Below the pieces are notes generated by a model. That model had not been told where the DNA came from, searched no databases, and saw only the letters and a program-made list of their open reading frames with translations. Source: Macropodus opercularis (lineage: Eukaryota; Chordata; Actinopteri; Anabantiformes; Osphronemidae). From it: a stretch of DNA of 64,000 nucleotides. Within the stretch, counting starts at the first letter, position 1. Each line of letters starts with the position of its first letter. The translations under genes were made by a program, and so were the position numbers. Location: NCBI GenBank assembly GCA_030770545.1, contig CM061104.1, positions 9,123,001 through 9,187,000 on the forward strand, given 5' to 3'. Shown piece by piece: positions 13,619 through 23,048 of the stretch.

Positions 13619-13858
13619 ATGTCCTATCCTCAGGGTTACCTCTACCAGCCTCCGGGCTCTCTGGCTCTTTATTCGTGTCCGGCTTACGGGGCGTCTGCTC
13701 TGGCTGCTCCGCGGAACGAAGACCTGGCGAGGTCGTCCTCCGGCTCAGCCTTCAGCCCGTACCCTGGATCGGCTGCTTTCTCCGCCTCGGCCGGCGCAGG
13801 CTTCTCCAGTCCGCTGTCATACTCCACGGATCCAGCGACAGGCTTCCCGTCATATATG
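13619..13858 (+). CDS. irx2a: irx2 exon 1 (coding), N-terminal domain
   Basis: This exon encodes residues 1-80, from MSYPQGYLYQPPG to TGFPSYM. The start is the first ATG in this frame and matches the conserved Irx2 N-terminus, although its Kozak context is weak (C at -3). The segment is rich in Ser, Ala, Pro, Gly and Tyr with no recognisable fold, as in other Iroquois N-termini. The exon ends in phase 0 after TATATG, followed by a GTAAAC donor. Reading through the donor stays open to 13999, but that extension (starting VNALKRTRRYVK) is intronic and unlike Irx2. The surrounding DNA is GC-richer than the flanks, as expected near the 5' end of a developmental gene. Confidence 0.93.
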
Positions 13859-16800
13859 GTAAACGCTCTTAAACGCACCCGACGTTATGTGAAACGCATG
13901 TACTTTAAACTGCGCCTCGGTTATCAGGTAGCTCTTGCGGAACTTTTCCATCGAGTGCATTGGAGCCAATTCAGTGGCTCAGTCGTGTCGTTACTTTAAC
14001 ATAGACTCGTCTATGGGATATTAATCATTAGTTAGAAATAATAAAAACCAACGCGTAACACTCGCTTAGCAGCTGCAGTTGTGTAGTAGTGGACACTGTG
14101 GTTTTCATATCTTCTGATAGGTAATAAAATATAACACGAACATGAGTCTTCGGCGGTCAATAAAAAGCAGCAGGGGACGAAGACTGAATTTACCCGAAGT
14201 TTAACAAACCGAATATGAGCAGGAAAAGCACGACGTGCTCAGCTAATGTCACAAGGCGCTTTAATCATTTAGGGAAAGGTGCATATCAAGTGATTTGCTA
14301 ATGGGATTTGTAATGCTGCAAAAGAGCAGATATGTTAACACTACCCAACAAAAGGCAGCCACTGAAAGAGCTTGACGAAGTTAATGGGTGATTACAGAAA
14401 ATTGAAATTTCCTTTTTTATTGTCTTAAGTGCTGCATAGCGGCAGCTCTGTTATTAGTTAATTGATAATGATCTGAACCATTAGTCCATGCGTTGCTGCG
14501 GCCTGCTTTTATTCACGGTGCCTTTACTGCCCCTGGTTGCAATTACCATGATTTTTAAATCGTGCGAGCAGAGTCGACAAATTAAGCATAAAGTGTGAGA
14601 TATTAAAAGCCTGACAGTTTAATTTTATTGACGGGTAATTGGACCACAAATGAAAATGTTACATAAACTATATTTTATTGATAAAGGACAGGTGAGAAGT
14701 CCTTCTCACTTGAACCGATAGATTTGAAAAAAAAAAAGCTTGTTTTCATATGCAACAGACTTAAACTCGTGTAAGTAATTTTACTGTTTCGGTGAATGAC
14801 AAGACCTTGAAACTATATGAAGTTGCTTCCTAATATTGCCATGAGCCAAACGCATTGTCATATTTTTTTAAAATGTCTGAAAGCACATTGCATGTAACAT
14901 TTTCCCCAACTTTTCCCCAGAGCTCTCCTTATGACGCACACACTACAGGCATGGCTGGCGCACTGAGCTACCATCCGTACGGGAGTCCGGGCTACCCCTA
15001 CCAACTCAACGACCCGGCTTACCGCAAAAACGCCACCAGGGACGCTACGGCCACCCTGAAGGCCTGGCTACAGGAGCACAGGAAGAACCCGTACCCGACG
15101 AAAGGCGAAAAGATCATGCTGGCCATCATCACCAAGATGACCCTCACGCAGGTGTCCACATGGTTCGCCAACGCCAGGCGGAGGCTGAAGAAGGAGAACA
15201 AAATGACCTGGGCGCCCAGGAATAAGAGCGAGGACGAGGACGAGGAGGACGGAGACGGGGAGAGGAAAGAGGTGGAGCGCTCCGAAAAAGCCCTGGATAA
15301 CAGCGAGGCTTCAGCGGAGGATGAAGGTGGGGTGTAATCTGGCAGCCAATGATCCATTTAGCATTTCATGGGGGCGAAGGAAGGGAAGGGCTGGATGTTC
15401 TCTTTATTTACTGCTCAACTTATTTTAGCCGAAGAGAAATAATTCAATTAAACACAGCATAGTCAGTTCCAAACAACAAATAATAGTAAACAGTATATCT
15501 GATTCTGATTGTTTGAATTAGTTGACGTATGTGTTTATTTGTTCGTTTATGTGTGTGTAGTTTTTTTGTTTTTGTTTTTGGTAGTGGTTTGTATAACACA
15601 TGGCCTCGTTAGGCTAAACACTGTATTTACTTCAACGTGATTAACAGAAGGTCACGCGCAAAGTGGACACTAATGCGATCACCAGCGCAGTGGCACCAAC
15701 CGCATTACACTGTTGATGACGTTTAGAAATAACGTCAATTTACCAGTGGGGTTTAATTCAAGCATGGCATGTACGCAAATACATATTAATAATGAATGTC
15801 ATTAATTCAGCTATTATCACAGACGTTAAGGTTGAGCTTATTTGGGAGTTTATACACACGTACGTGAATAGTAACCTTGAATACTACACATTTGAATAAA
15901 TCAATATGTGTTTATTTCTGTATTTTCGCCGTTCAAATTTAAACTCAATAGGATACGTGTCAGACTTTTATAGACGTAAATTCTTCGTTTTTCCTATTTA
16001 TATTTTTTGTGTCTTTAACAACATGTTTGAACTGCTCCTGTGTCCCAGGTATCAGCTTGCATGTGGACACCCTGACGGACCACTCCTGCTCGGCGGAGTC
16101 TGACGTGGAGAAGGTCAGCTGTCGCGTGGGGGAGCTGGGTTCAGACCAAGCCGGCGACAAGTGCGACGAGGACGACGAGGAGCAGAGCCACGACTCGCGG
16201 CTCCCGCTGTCGCCCAAATCGGCCACGTCGTCGCCACTGACGGGCGTGGAAGCGCCGATCCTCAGCCATCACCACCAGCTCCACCACCATCACCACCTCC
16301 ATCATCTCCACCACCTCCACAGCCAGCGCGAGGATTTGGCCCGGAGCCTCGTCAACAGCAGCAACATTAACGCCACTAAATCGTCTCCGTGCCTTGATGG
16401 CAGGGCTCCTGCTGGGGCCCCTCAGAACCCTACTGTCAAGCCCAAGCTGTGGTCGCTGGCGGAGATTGCTACCTCGGACCAAAAGCAGCAACATCAGCAA
16501 CCGGGGCAGCCTGGGCAACCAAATTGCCCCTCCTCTAGCGGTGGCCTCCTCACTCCCCCCACACCGTCCTCCACCTCCCCGGCTGCTAGTTCCCCCTCTC
16601 TCTACCCACCCCCATCCATCCTTGGAAGGCCTATTTATTACACTTCCCCCTTTTATAGCAATTACACAAACTATGGCAACTTCAGCCCCCTGCAGGGCCA
16701 AGGGATCCTGCGGTACACTAATTCATCTGGAGTGAGTCTGGCTGCTGCTGCCGCCGCCGCCGCCGCTGCTGCCGCTGCTGCTGCTGCAAACGAGGGCCTG

Positions 16801-18636
16801 AGCTCCTCACACCAGACTCTGGAGTCGAGCACAAACCCCAAACACAGGCCAGACTCTCCCCTCGTTAAACATAACCCAAACCAGATTGTTGTTGTCGAGC
16901 AGCAGCAGCAGCAGCAACATTTCAGAGCTGCACATTTAGAGGCAAAGAAAGGTACGTAATAATGTGACGCGGTACCAAAATAATAACCATTTTCAAAACG
17001 TATTTAATTCAGTGTTGAATCTTAAGATTGTATTTTTCTTAAACGCCGGGGAAAGCAGGATCACTTCGAGTTGGAAGTTGAGTTAGTTCACTTTTTTCCC
17101 CCAATGCAAATCGACATTTTTTTTTCTTTTACGTCACTTTCACGTGTCCTTTTCGTGACACGCTGGGAAGGTCACGTTGCTTTTGTTTTGGTCCAACAAA
17201 AGCAAAAACTTTTTCCAAGCAACCTCGCATGAGGAACAAGCGCTACCATCAGTTATCACTTGTTTTAAAATTAACCACTAGGTTCTAGGATTAAATATGT
17301 CACATTGTAACCGTTATCTAAACAAAAGTCTAATGCACTTAACCTCCCCAAATAATTAATGTACAGTTGTTTTTAACTGTAGTTTTTTTTCTGAACCTCA
17401 TAAAATATTTTTAATTTTCATCGAGTTGGCATTAACTGTAGAGATATAATAAAGATAAAAAAACGCCCAATCTCAAACAAATATGCAAAAGGGGGCAGCT
17501 ACACTTGTAGACGTAAAAATAACTATGAAGGACAGGTCTCAAATCAGCCGCGTACACGCGCACACACGCGCGCACGCACAGCGGCAGCCTGTCAATCCAG
17601 TAAGCAAAGAAATGTTGCCATAGCTTTGAGCAGGAATTCTGCTTTTTAATGGTTCCTCTGTGTGCACGTGAGCGCGTGTGTGTGCGCGCGCGCACAGCGG
17701 GCCCCAAACCTTATCTCTCAGCTTAGGATAATTGCAATTACACAAGGTCAGCCAAAAGCAAACAAAGCAGTTAGTTTGCTCTGCGCGTTCGACGTGCAGC
17801 GTCTTCGAGCGTCACGCAGGTGGACGCGCACATTCAAAGCCTTTCCCCAGTAATTAGGCGGCGGGTTTTAATAAGCACTTGCAGAACAGAGCTGTCGGGG
17901 ATACAGACAACCTGACAAACTGCGCTTTCTGGGCTCCGTGGAGGGAGCTGGGCGTCTGATCGTGTGGGGTTTGTTTTATTTCCATGCTCTGCAGGTAGGT
18001 GTCACAATTGCTTTGACTATAAAGCGAGAAAGGGCACCACCTTTTAAGTCCCACGTTTTAACCCCTAACCTTTACTCCAAACCGGATCTAGTGCCACCAT
18101 TTAGTCGGAATAAAAGCTGCTACCGCTTCCTCAGCTCCACACTCTACAGCACACGTTGTGACGTTATTATTATTGTCGTTGTTGTTGTATTATTTCACTT
18201 TATTTTGACGCATTGTTGATGCTTTTGCTGGTTTGAAAACGATCTCCCAGTATATGTGATTTACATGTTGTTTCTCAGGTTCCTATAGTTTGCTTATTTG
18301 CCATGATATATTATTTTAATAACCTATATATTTACGCGTGGAAAATAATAATTTGGCCTTTTTGTGAAACCATATTTGTGAAAGGAGTTGACGTGGGACG
18401 CAAGGTGGACAGAACTGAAGTGAACTTGAGGACTTCTAAGTGGAATAGCCTACATTTGATATTTATTTTTTTAAATGATGGCGAAATGATGCCTATAATT
18501 TATGCAAGTTGTATTGCAAAAAATGGGAAACTGACATCGTCTGTTTGTTTTGTAAATATATATATTATGGACGGTTTTTATTTCAGACGCGTTTGGGAAA
18601 AGCTACAGATCTTGTTATCAGGAGTACTTTTACTAA
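13619..18636 (+). CDS. irx2a: irx2 (irx2a), Iroquois-class TALE homeobox transcription factor, whole coding span
   Basis: The gene is read as a join of 13619-13858, 14921-15326, 16049-16951 and, tentatively, 18587-18636. The first three exons give 516 codons plus one base. Iroquois proteins are nuclear, DNA-binding patterning regulators of the TALE class that act in neural, limb, heart and kidney development; chick Irx2 is reported to switch from repressor to activator on FGF8/MAPK phosphorylation. The paralogue call rests on the N-terminus and on the linker ISLHVDTLTDHSCSAESD, which match Irx2 rather than Irx1 or Irx4. The product, about 530 residues, is longer than tetrapod Irx2 (about 470), the excess being His, Ala and Gln runs. 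Exon number and phases fit the four-exon Irx2 plan. The 'a' suffix assumes the zebrafish situation of a single retained irx2. Exons 1-3 are secure; the last exon is not. Confidence 0.93.
13859..14920 (+). other. irx2 intron 1, with candidate conserved enhancer
   Basis: The intron is 1,062 bases with a GTAAAC donor and CCCCAG acceptor. Its central part (about 14240-14660) contains repeated homeodomain-type sites (TAATCATTT, GTTAATGGGTGATTA, TTAGTTAATTGATAATGATC, GCAATTACCATGA) and no simple repeats, which is the texture of a conserved intronic enhancer. Conservation is inferred, not measured. Confidence 0.45.
14921..15326 (+). CDS. irx2a: irx2 exon 2, TALE homeodomain and acidic linker
   Basis: This exon encodes residues 81-216, beginning SSPYDAHTTGM after a TTTTCCCCAG acceptor. 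The homeodomain spans roughly residues 113-175. It carries the three-residue TALE loop Pro137-Tyr138-Pro139 and the recognition-helix signature WFANARRRLKKENK at 161-174. Residue 50 of the homeodomain, in WFAN, is Ala as in all Iroquois proteins. An acidic stretch (SEDEDEEDGDGE, about 183-194) follows, a feature of the family and a probable activation or protein-contact surface. The exon ends GAT GAA G in phase 1 at a GTGGGG donor; the split Gly codon is completed by exon 3, giving the conserved junction AEDEGISLHVD. Confidence 0.96.
15327..16048 (+). other. irx2 intron 2
   Basis: The intron is 722 bases with a GTGGGG donor and GTGTCCCAG acceptor. It is AT-rich. The only notable content is a few TAAT-type sites (for example ATTAATAATGAATGTCATTA near 15784) and a short GT-rich patch near 15550. 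No other gene is seen. Confidence 0.75.
16049..16951 (+). CDS. irx2a: irx2 exon 3, C-terminal regulatory region
   Basis: This exon encodes residues 217-516 after a GTGTCCCAG acceptor. Visible in order are the Irx2-typical linker ISLHVDTLTDHSCSAESD (217-234), an acidic patch (DEDDEE, about 255-260), SATSSPLTGVEAPIL, a His-rich run (289-306), the IRO-like motif KPKLWSLAEIATSD (346-359), a Pro/Ser/Thr segment, the conserved YYTSPFYSNYTNYGNF block (412-427), 16 alanines (447-462) and six glutamines near the end. Several Ser/Thr-Pro sites (PLSP at 268-271, TPPTP at 384-388, SP at 393) could be proline-directed kinase targets; this is inference. The exon ends AAG AAA G in phase 1 at a strong GTACGT donor. 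Reading through gives only Gly-Thr-stop (stop ending 16959), a possible retained-intron end. Confidence 0.94.
16288..16342 (+). repeat. His-codon-rich repeat inside irx2 exon 3
   Basis: Repeats of CAC/CAT with Leu and Gln codons interspersed encode the His-rich run. The codons are mixed, so this is less prone to slippage than a pure triplet repeat. Confidence 0.8.
16741..16788 (+). repeat. GCN repeat encoding 16 alanines in irx2 exon 3
   Basis: Sixteen consecutive Ala codons use GCT, GCC and one GCA in blocks, with a pure run of five GCC. Such tracts are common in homeobox proteins and vary in length between species. Confidence 0.95.
16900..16917 (+). repeat. CAG repeat encoding six glutamines near the irx2 C-terminus
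   Basis: Five CAG codons and one CAA follow a Glu codon close to the end of exon 3. It is a short polyglutamine stretch absent from the tetrapod Irx2 sequences I recall. Confidence 0.85.
16952..18586 (+). other. irx2 intron 3 (if the candidate last exon is correct)
   Basis: The intron starts with a strong GTACGT donor. It contains two CG/CA alternating tracts (about 17552-17580 and 17661-17696) in opposite orientation and otherwise AT-rich sequence. The open frame at about 17938-18219 has no Irx2 similarity and ends in a Val/Leu run from a GTT repeat; I regard it as chance. Confidence 0.4.
18587..18636 (+). CDS. irx2a: candidate irx2 exon 4 (terminal coding exon)
   Basis: A good acceptor (GGTTTTTATTTCAG) is followed by sequence that, joined to the phase-1 exon 3, completes an Asp codon and gives Asp-Ala, then 14 more residues and a stop. 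Tetrapod Irx2 proteins continue from Lys-Lys into Asp-Ala or Asp-Pro and a short tail ending near VQPY, so the junction and tail length fit. The tail itself (FGKSYRSCYQEYFY) does not resemble the usual ending. An AATAAA signal lies 24 bases after the stop. I searched the preceding intron by eye for the conserved tail and did not find it. Either this lineage has a divergent C-terminus or the true exon was missed. Confidence 0.33.
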
Positions 18637-18659
18637 TTTATATCCTTGAATGTAAATAC

Positions 18660-18665
18660 AATAAA
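18660..18665 (+). terminator. candidate irx2 polyadenylation signal (AATAAA)
   Basis: A canonical AATAAA hexamer lies 24 bases after the stop of the candidate terminal exon. If used, the 3' UTR would be under 60 bases, short for an Irx gene, so other downstream signals may be preferred. Confidence 0.3.
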
Positions 18666-19084
18666 ACACGCTGGTATAGATGCACTGGCGGGGTATGACA
18701 TCAGATATTCAAAAAAAGAAAATATTAAACTGTTTTCCCAAATATGACATAAATGTCGAGGAGTCATTTTTTCCACTCGTAACTCAGCTGTTCAACGCTG
18801 GAGTCTTTTATTTTTTTTGTTCGTCGTTCTACACGCTTTTATTTTGTCAGTCAAACGCAGATGGGAACGACGTGATGCATCTCGCTTTTCATAAACATTA
18901 TGAGTTTTCACAGATTGCGCGATCCATTCTTTCATTCTTTCTAAATGGCCCATCATTTTCCTTTAGAGCCTCATTCTGCTCAGGGAATCTGTTTCGGCTA
19001 CATATTCATGACCTTGATTGGGATAAATGACATACTTATTTCATTTTTCTCCACTTTTCCTCTCTAACCTCGCCCTGGCACGCA

Positions 19085-19335
19085 TTTATTTTTCAGTGTG
19101 ATTAATACAGCCGTGGGACGTATCGGGCATTATGGGTTCCCAGCGGGCCGGTCCCTGGAGCTTTTTAGCCTGGTTCAGCATGGGTCAGCCCTGCCTGCTT
19201 CATTACGGCGCGGCATTGAGCAATCCATAAAAGTCTATCTAAGCATCTGCCAGCTCCAATGGGCTGTGTGATGGGCCCTAATCGGACTTTCCTCTGCTTT
19301 TCATCAAAGCGTGGTTAATATGGCGCCAGGGCACA
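19085..19335. other. candidate conserved non-coding element just 3' of irx2
   Basis: Repeat-free sequence of even composition contains GTGATTAATAC, GAGCAATCCATAA, CCTAATCGG and GTGGTTAATATGG. It ends where a TTA microsatellite begins. It contrasts with the AT-rich sequence before it. It could equally be part of a longer 3' UTR. Confidence 0.33.
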
Positions 19336-19365
19336 GCAAATTAAACAATAATGAACAAAATGTAC

Positions 19366-19394
19366 TTATTATTATTATTATTATTATTATTATT
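19366..19394. repeat. (TTA)n microsatellite
   Basis: About ten ATT/TTA units. Confidence 0.95.
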
Positions 19395-22300
19395 CTCTCG
19401 CTCACTGCTGTGGTCTTGTACTCTATGACATACTCAGAGATCAAATACTATTTCATCCTTGGGAGAAGTGGCCTCCACCATCGCTCCCAGCCAGACTAAC
19501 AGCTTATCCGTCATTTTCCAGTTGAATTTGAGCTTGAGTGTCCCAGGGGACTCCTTTTCACCTTGGTTTTCCTTCTCCTCCCTCCCCCTCGCTTCATCCA
19601 AGGAAGTGATGTTTGCCTGCCGCCGAGGATGTAGTGGAGAATAAACCCACCTAACCTGAGTTGACCCACCACTTGGTGACTCTGACGTCTTCGGGACGTA
19701 CGTTGGTAAAGTGCACAGCAGCATGTCGCATCAGACTGATACACATGCAACAAAAGGGCATTTCTAAGTTTATGAAGTCATTTTTCTTTTAGTTTAAATT
19801 CAGTGTGTCCCTTTTGATCAGCGCTACCTGAAACTCCTCCTCACTGACAGCCATTATGAACCTCACGAACGCTGTAGCCCCTGGCCAGTTCCTTCTTCTT
19901 CAGCCCAAATGCTTAAATTAGGAGTTGATTTATTGAAATTCATGCTTTATTCACAGGTGGGCTCCCCTGGGGGCTCAGCACTGTTGTCAAATAGCACCAG
20001 AGGCACTCTCCAAAGCACACAGGGGCCCTGCCTCCCTTTCTCTCGCTCGTTTTCACACCCGCTGCTGCTCCCTCCAAATGTCAACATTTGTTCTCAATAA
20101 AAAGAGTTATTGTTTCTGTTAGAAGAAAAAAAAAATTGCTCAGCAAACGGTCGCCTTTGAACACATGAAAAGAAACTTCCACCCCACCTCTTTGTTTGAT
20201 TGAGAGCTACGGCAGGTGAAAATGGGAGCAGGGCGTCCATTACACATGACAAACCTCACGCTGTGAAGCCTGTTATGAAGCGATTGTGACTTTGTGCCAC
20301 AATTAGTCTCAATTGTACAGAGGCACAACCATTGCTTTTGAAGAACCTTTGCCTCACATTTGTTAAACCATTACCAGAAAAAACCCAACGACGGCCTTGG
20401 CTCAGCCTCGATATTGATACTCAAGGGCAAAGCAGGCAGTTTATTGCAAACTACTGTGGAGTATAAGGTCTCACTAAGTCCTCGCATCGCAGTGAGGGAT
20501 CCGTTTAAAGTTATCTGGCTATTTCTTAATTCCATGCATTGCATATCAAACACAGTAATAATCCCATCATATAGCTTACCAACAGGGGTGTGTTCATCCA
20601 TGCTAAGGACTAGTTGTCATTGAACGCTAAACTGATGGTATCTGCAGGCTTTACGCGAGTATAGACTGGAGAGCAAGTGGATCGTTCCTGTTATCAATGA
20701 TCAAATAAGCAGCTCATATATGCTGATAATTCATGGGCTCTTTGTGTCCTTTATCCTCCCATCAGCTCTTTCTCCTTTGAAAGGCTCCAGGCACTAATCT
20801 CTGATGCACACCTGTGTGTTGCTGCAGCAGGAAGTTAATGTCCCGTAAGTTTTTTTTTATTGTTTTTCACAAACGCTAATTAAATATTTCACTAAACCCG
20901 TACAAACTTGTGCAGACGTCGAGATTTTAAAGCAAAGGTGACACAGACATTAATGCCATGTGTGTGCATATGGACAGAAAATAAAACCGCCCATTATCAC
21001 CTTATCATAAATAATGGTGACTCAGACTTGACCGTAAGCAGCTCTAATATTCAGGGAATAGCTGCAGACCCCCAAAAAAGTGGCATACAAATCAAGTACA
21101 GGTGTGTTTAATAACACACATCAAAGTGAGGAGAGGGGCTTTAAAATGGGTCTGGGGTCCTGTCCCCTCGTAAAGGTGTCAGGTGAAATGTTCACCACTC
21201 CGGATGATCAAGGAGAGTGAACTGTGACGCGCAGCCGCACAGCGACGCACGCACAGCGCCGCTACCGCACACACTCTCAGACTGAGAGACGCTAGCGCTT
21301 GGCCATTAGGAGCCCTGACTTCCACTCCTAATTGACAGTTATGTTTAAGGCCTGCGGTGAGTAAACACGTTTGGGCCGTAAATCAGGCCAAAACTGGAAG
21401 CTGGTGTGGGAGGCGGTCGTGAAAACTCCAGTAAAGGTGAATGTAAAAGGTGAGGCATGAACGATATACAGTGCCGTGCAGTTTATGGAACTGCTGGCAA
21501 GATTAATGCCGCGTTTGCGTGCGCGGCCATACATCTGCAGCGTTTGATGCACACACACGTACACAATGCAACACAGGTCTGTTAGTGTTTCCATCTCGAC
21601 CCGGCCATACAACAAACACACCTTTATCACACACATTCATTTAGCCACAGCGTAATTGAGCACAGTTTATTATTAGGACAGATACGCAGCGATCCCGTTG
21701 GAAACCCTGTGTTCTGGGTAATCGCATTATAATCATTGTTCAATGAAATTAGAAATAAGAGTTAGAGAAAATCAGAATTGCAGCTGCAGTGTAATAACAA
21801 TTTGTTAGGTTAAATTTATGACATCATGCAACTTAAGCTTCTTCGCCTCTGAGCATTTTCACCCTTCTAACCAGTCAAAAGATTACAATGCACCAGTGCA
21901 CAACAGCATTACAGAGAGGTAAACTTTACCTGCTGCATCGCTGCAGTGTGTAACTGGCCACATGTTTATTTTGCATGTGCATGTGTGCATGGCAATATTT
22001 GTATATCGACAGTAAGGAAATGCCTCCCACTGTGATGATCATAGTTACGTTACACTCAGATCAGTCCGGCGACTGGATGAAGCAGACATGAGAAAATACC
22101 AATTGTGCCTGGCATTCAAACGATCCTGTCGTGGATTCTGTGTGATGCAATGCACTGGGAGATCCAACCGTAATTGTGAAAAGTAAGGATTCTAATGTTT
22201 TGACAGTATTAGGATAAAAAAGCTGGAGACATGCTTTGGTGTCGCGGGACTTAAATGTAGGCAGCAGGAGATCCCATGCACCTGTATGTGACCCAGCACA

Positions 22301-22856
22301 CGTGGCTTAAGATTTACATACTACTGTAATCAATCTCCACTTTCAAGGCTGGGATGGCGTTTATGGAAAAACGTGTGCTGTCCCATTTGATGTGAATTCT
22401 TAGATTTTTCTGTAGTAGTTGGCAACTTTAATATGTGCATTTCTTTTAATTTCCAAGGTCAAACTCAGAGCTCAGTGTAAATGAAACATAATCTACAAGT
22501 CATATTCACTAATGTGCCACATCTCTAACAGCGAACCCCCCCCGTCCTTTCGCTCTTCAAACCTCCAACTGTAATTCTCCTCTGCTCTAAATAGGGTTAT
22601 TCCCCCAGAGGTGGGGTGGGGCAGCTTGATGGGGGAAGACAGGGAGACTACACTCTTCTCTCTGCCTTCCTCCATCTCGTTCTCTCTGAGGACAATCCTC
22701 TTTCGACTCCCTACCCACACAGGAATATTAGTCTTATTGCATTTAATCACTGAATCCTCACACCCAAAAGATTTCAATTCATTAAAGGCACTCAGATATT
22801 CAGGCCAGCTGCTTCCTGGCGACTGGCTAAAGACAAGGTGGAGACAGACAGGCTCA

Positions 22857-22884
22857 GTGTGTGTGTGTGTGTGTGTGTGTGTGT
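22857..22884. repeat. (GT)n microsatellite
   Basis: About 14 GT units, followed by a short CT tract. Confidence 0.95.
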
Positions 22885-23021
22885 TCTCTCTCTCCGTTTC
22901 TCTATGGAGACTGGGCAACCCAATCCTCAGCAATGTCCTGGCTGTGCTCAGCACAATTCAGCGACAGCTATACCTAATCACACTACACAGAGGTGGTTCT
23001 GCTTATACTGTGTGATTCTAC

Positions 23022-23048
23022 GCGTGTGTGTGTGCGCGCGCGCGTGCG
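23022..23048. repeat. (GT)n-(GC)n alternating tract
   Basis: A GT run passes directly into a GC run, a strictly alternating purine-pyrimidine tract that could adopt Z-DNA. Confidence 0.85.

Larger units (their letters stand above)
18690..22856. other. intergenic, 3' flank of irx2, near part
   Basis: No further exon is recognised. It includes the enhancer-like stretch at about 19085-19335 and a TTA repeat. About 20640-21110 is complex sequence with TGATAATTCATGG-type sites. The frame at 20908-21111 is not supported as coding. Confidence 0.45.

Noticed and set aside
13859..13999. Open reading continuing past irx2 exon 1
   Set aside because: It reads through a good GTAAAC donor and the extension is unlike Irx2, whereas splicing to 14921 restores the conserved SYM-xSPYDAHTTGM junction.
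16141..16701. 186-codon reverse-strand open frame
   Set aside because: It is the antisense shadow of irx2 exon 3; GC-rich codon use keeps the opposite strand open.
21072..21111. Another alternative irx2 last exon beginning Asp-Pro
   Set aside because: The acceptor lacks a pyrimidine tract and the tail diverges after two residues.
22493..22954. 153-codon reverse-strand open frame
   Set aside because: It contains a Thr-His run from the (GT)n microsatellite and nothing recognisable elsewhere.
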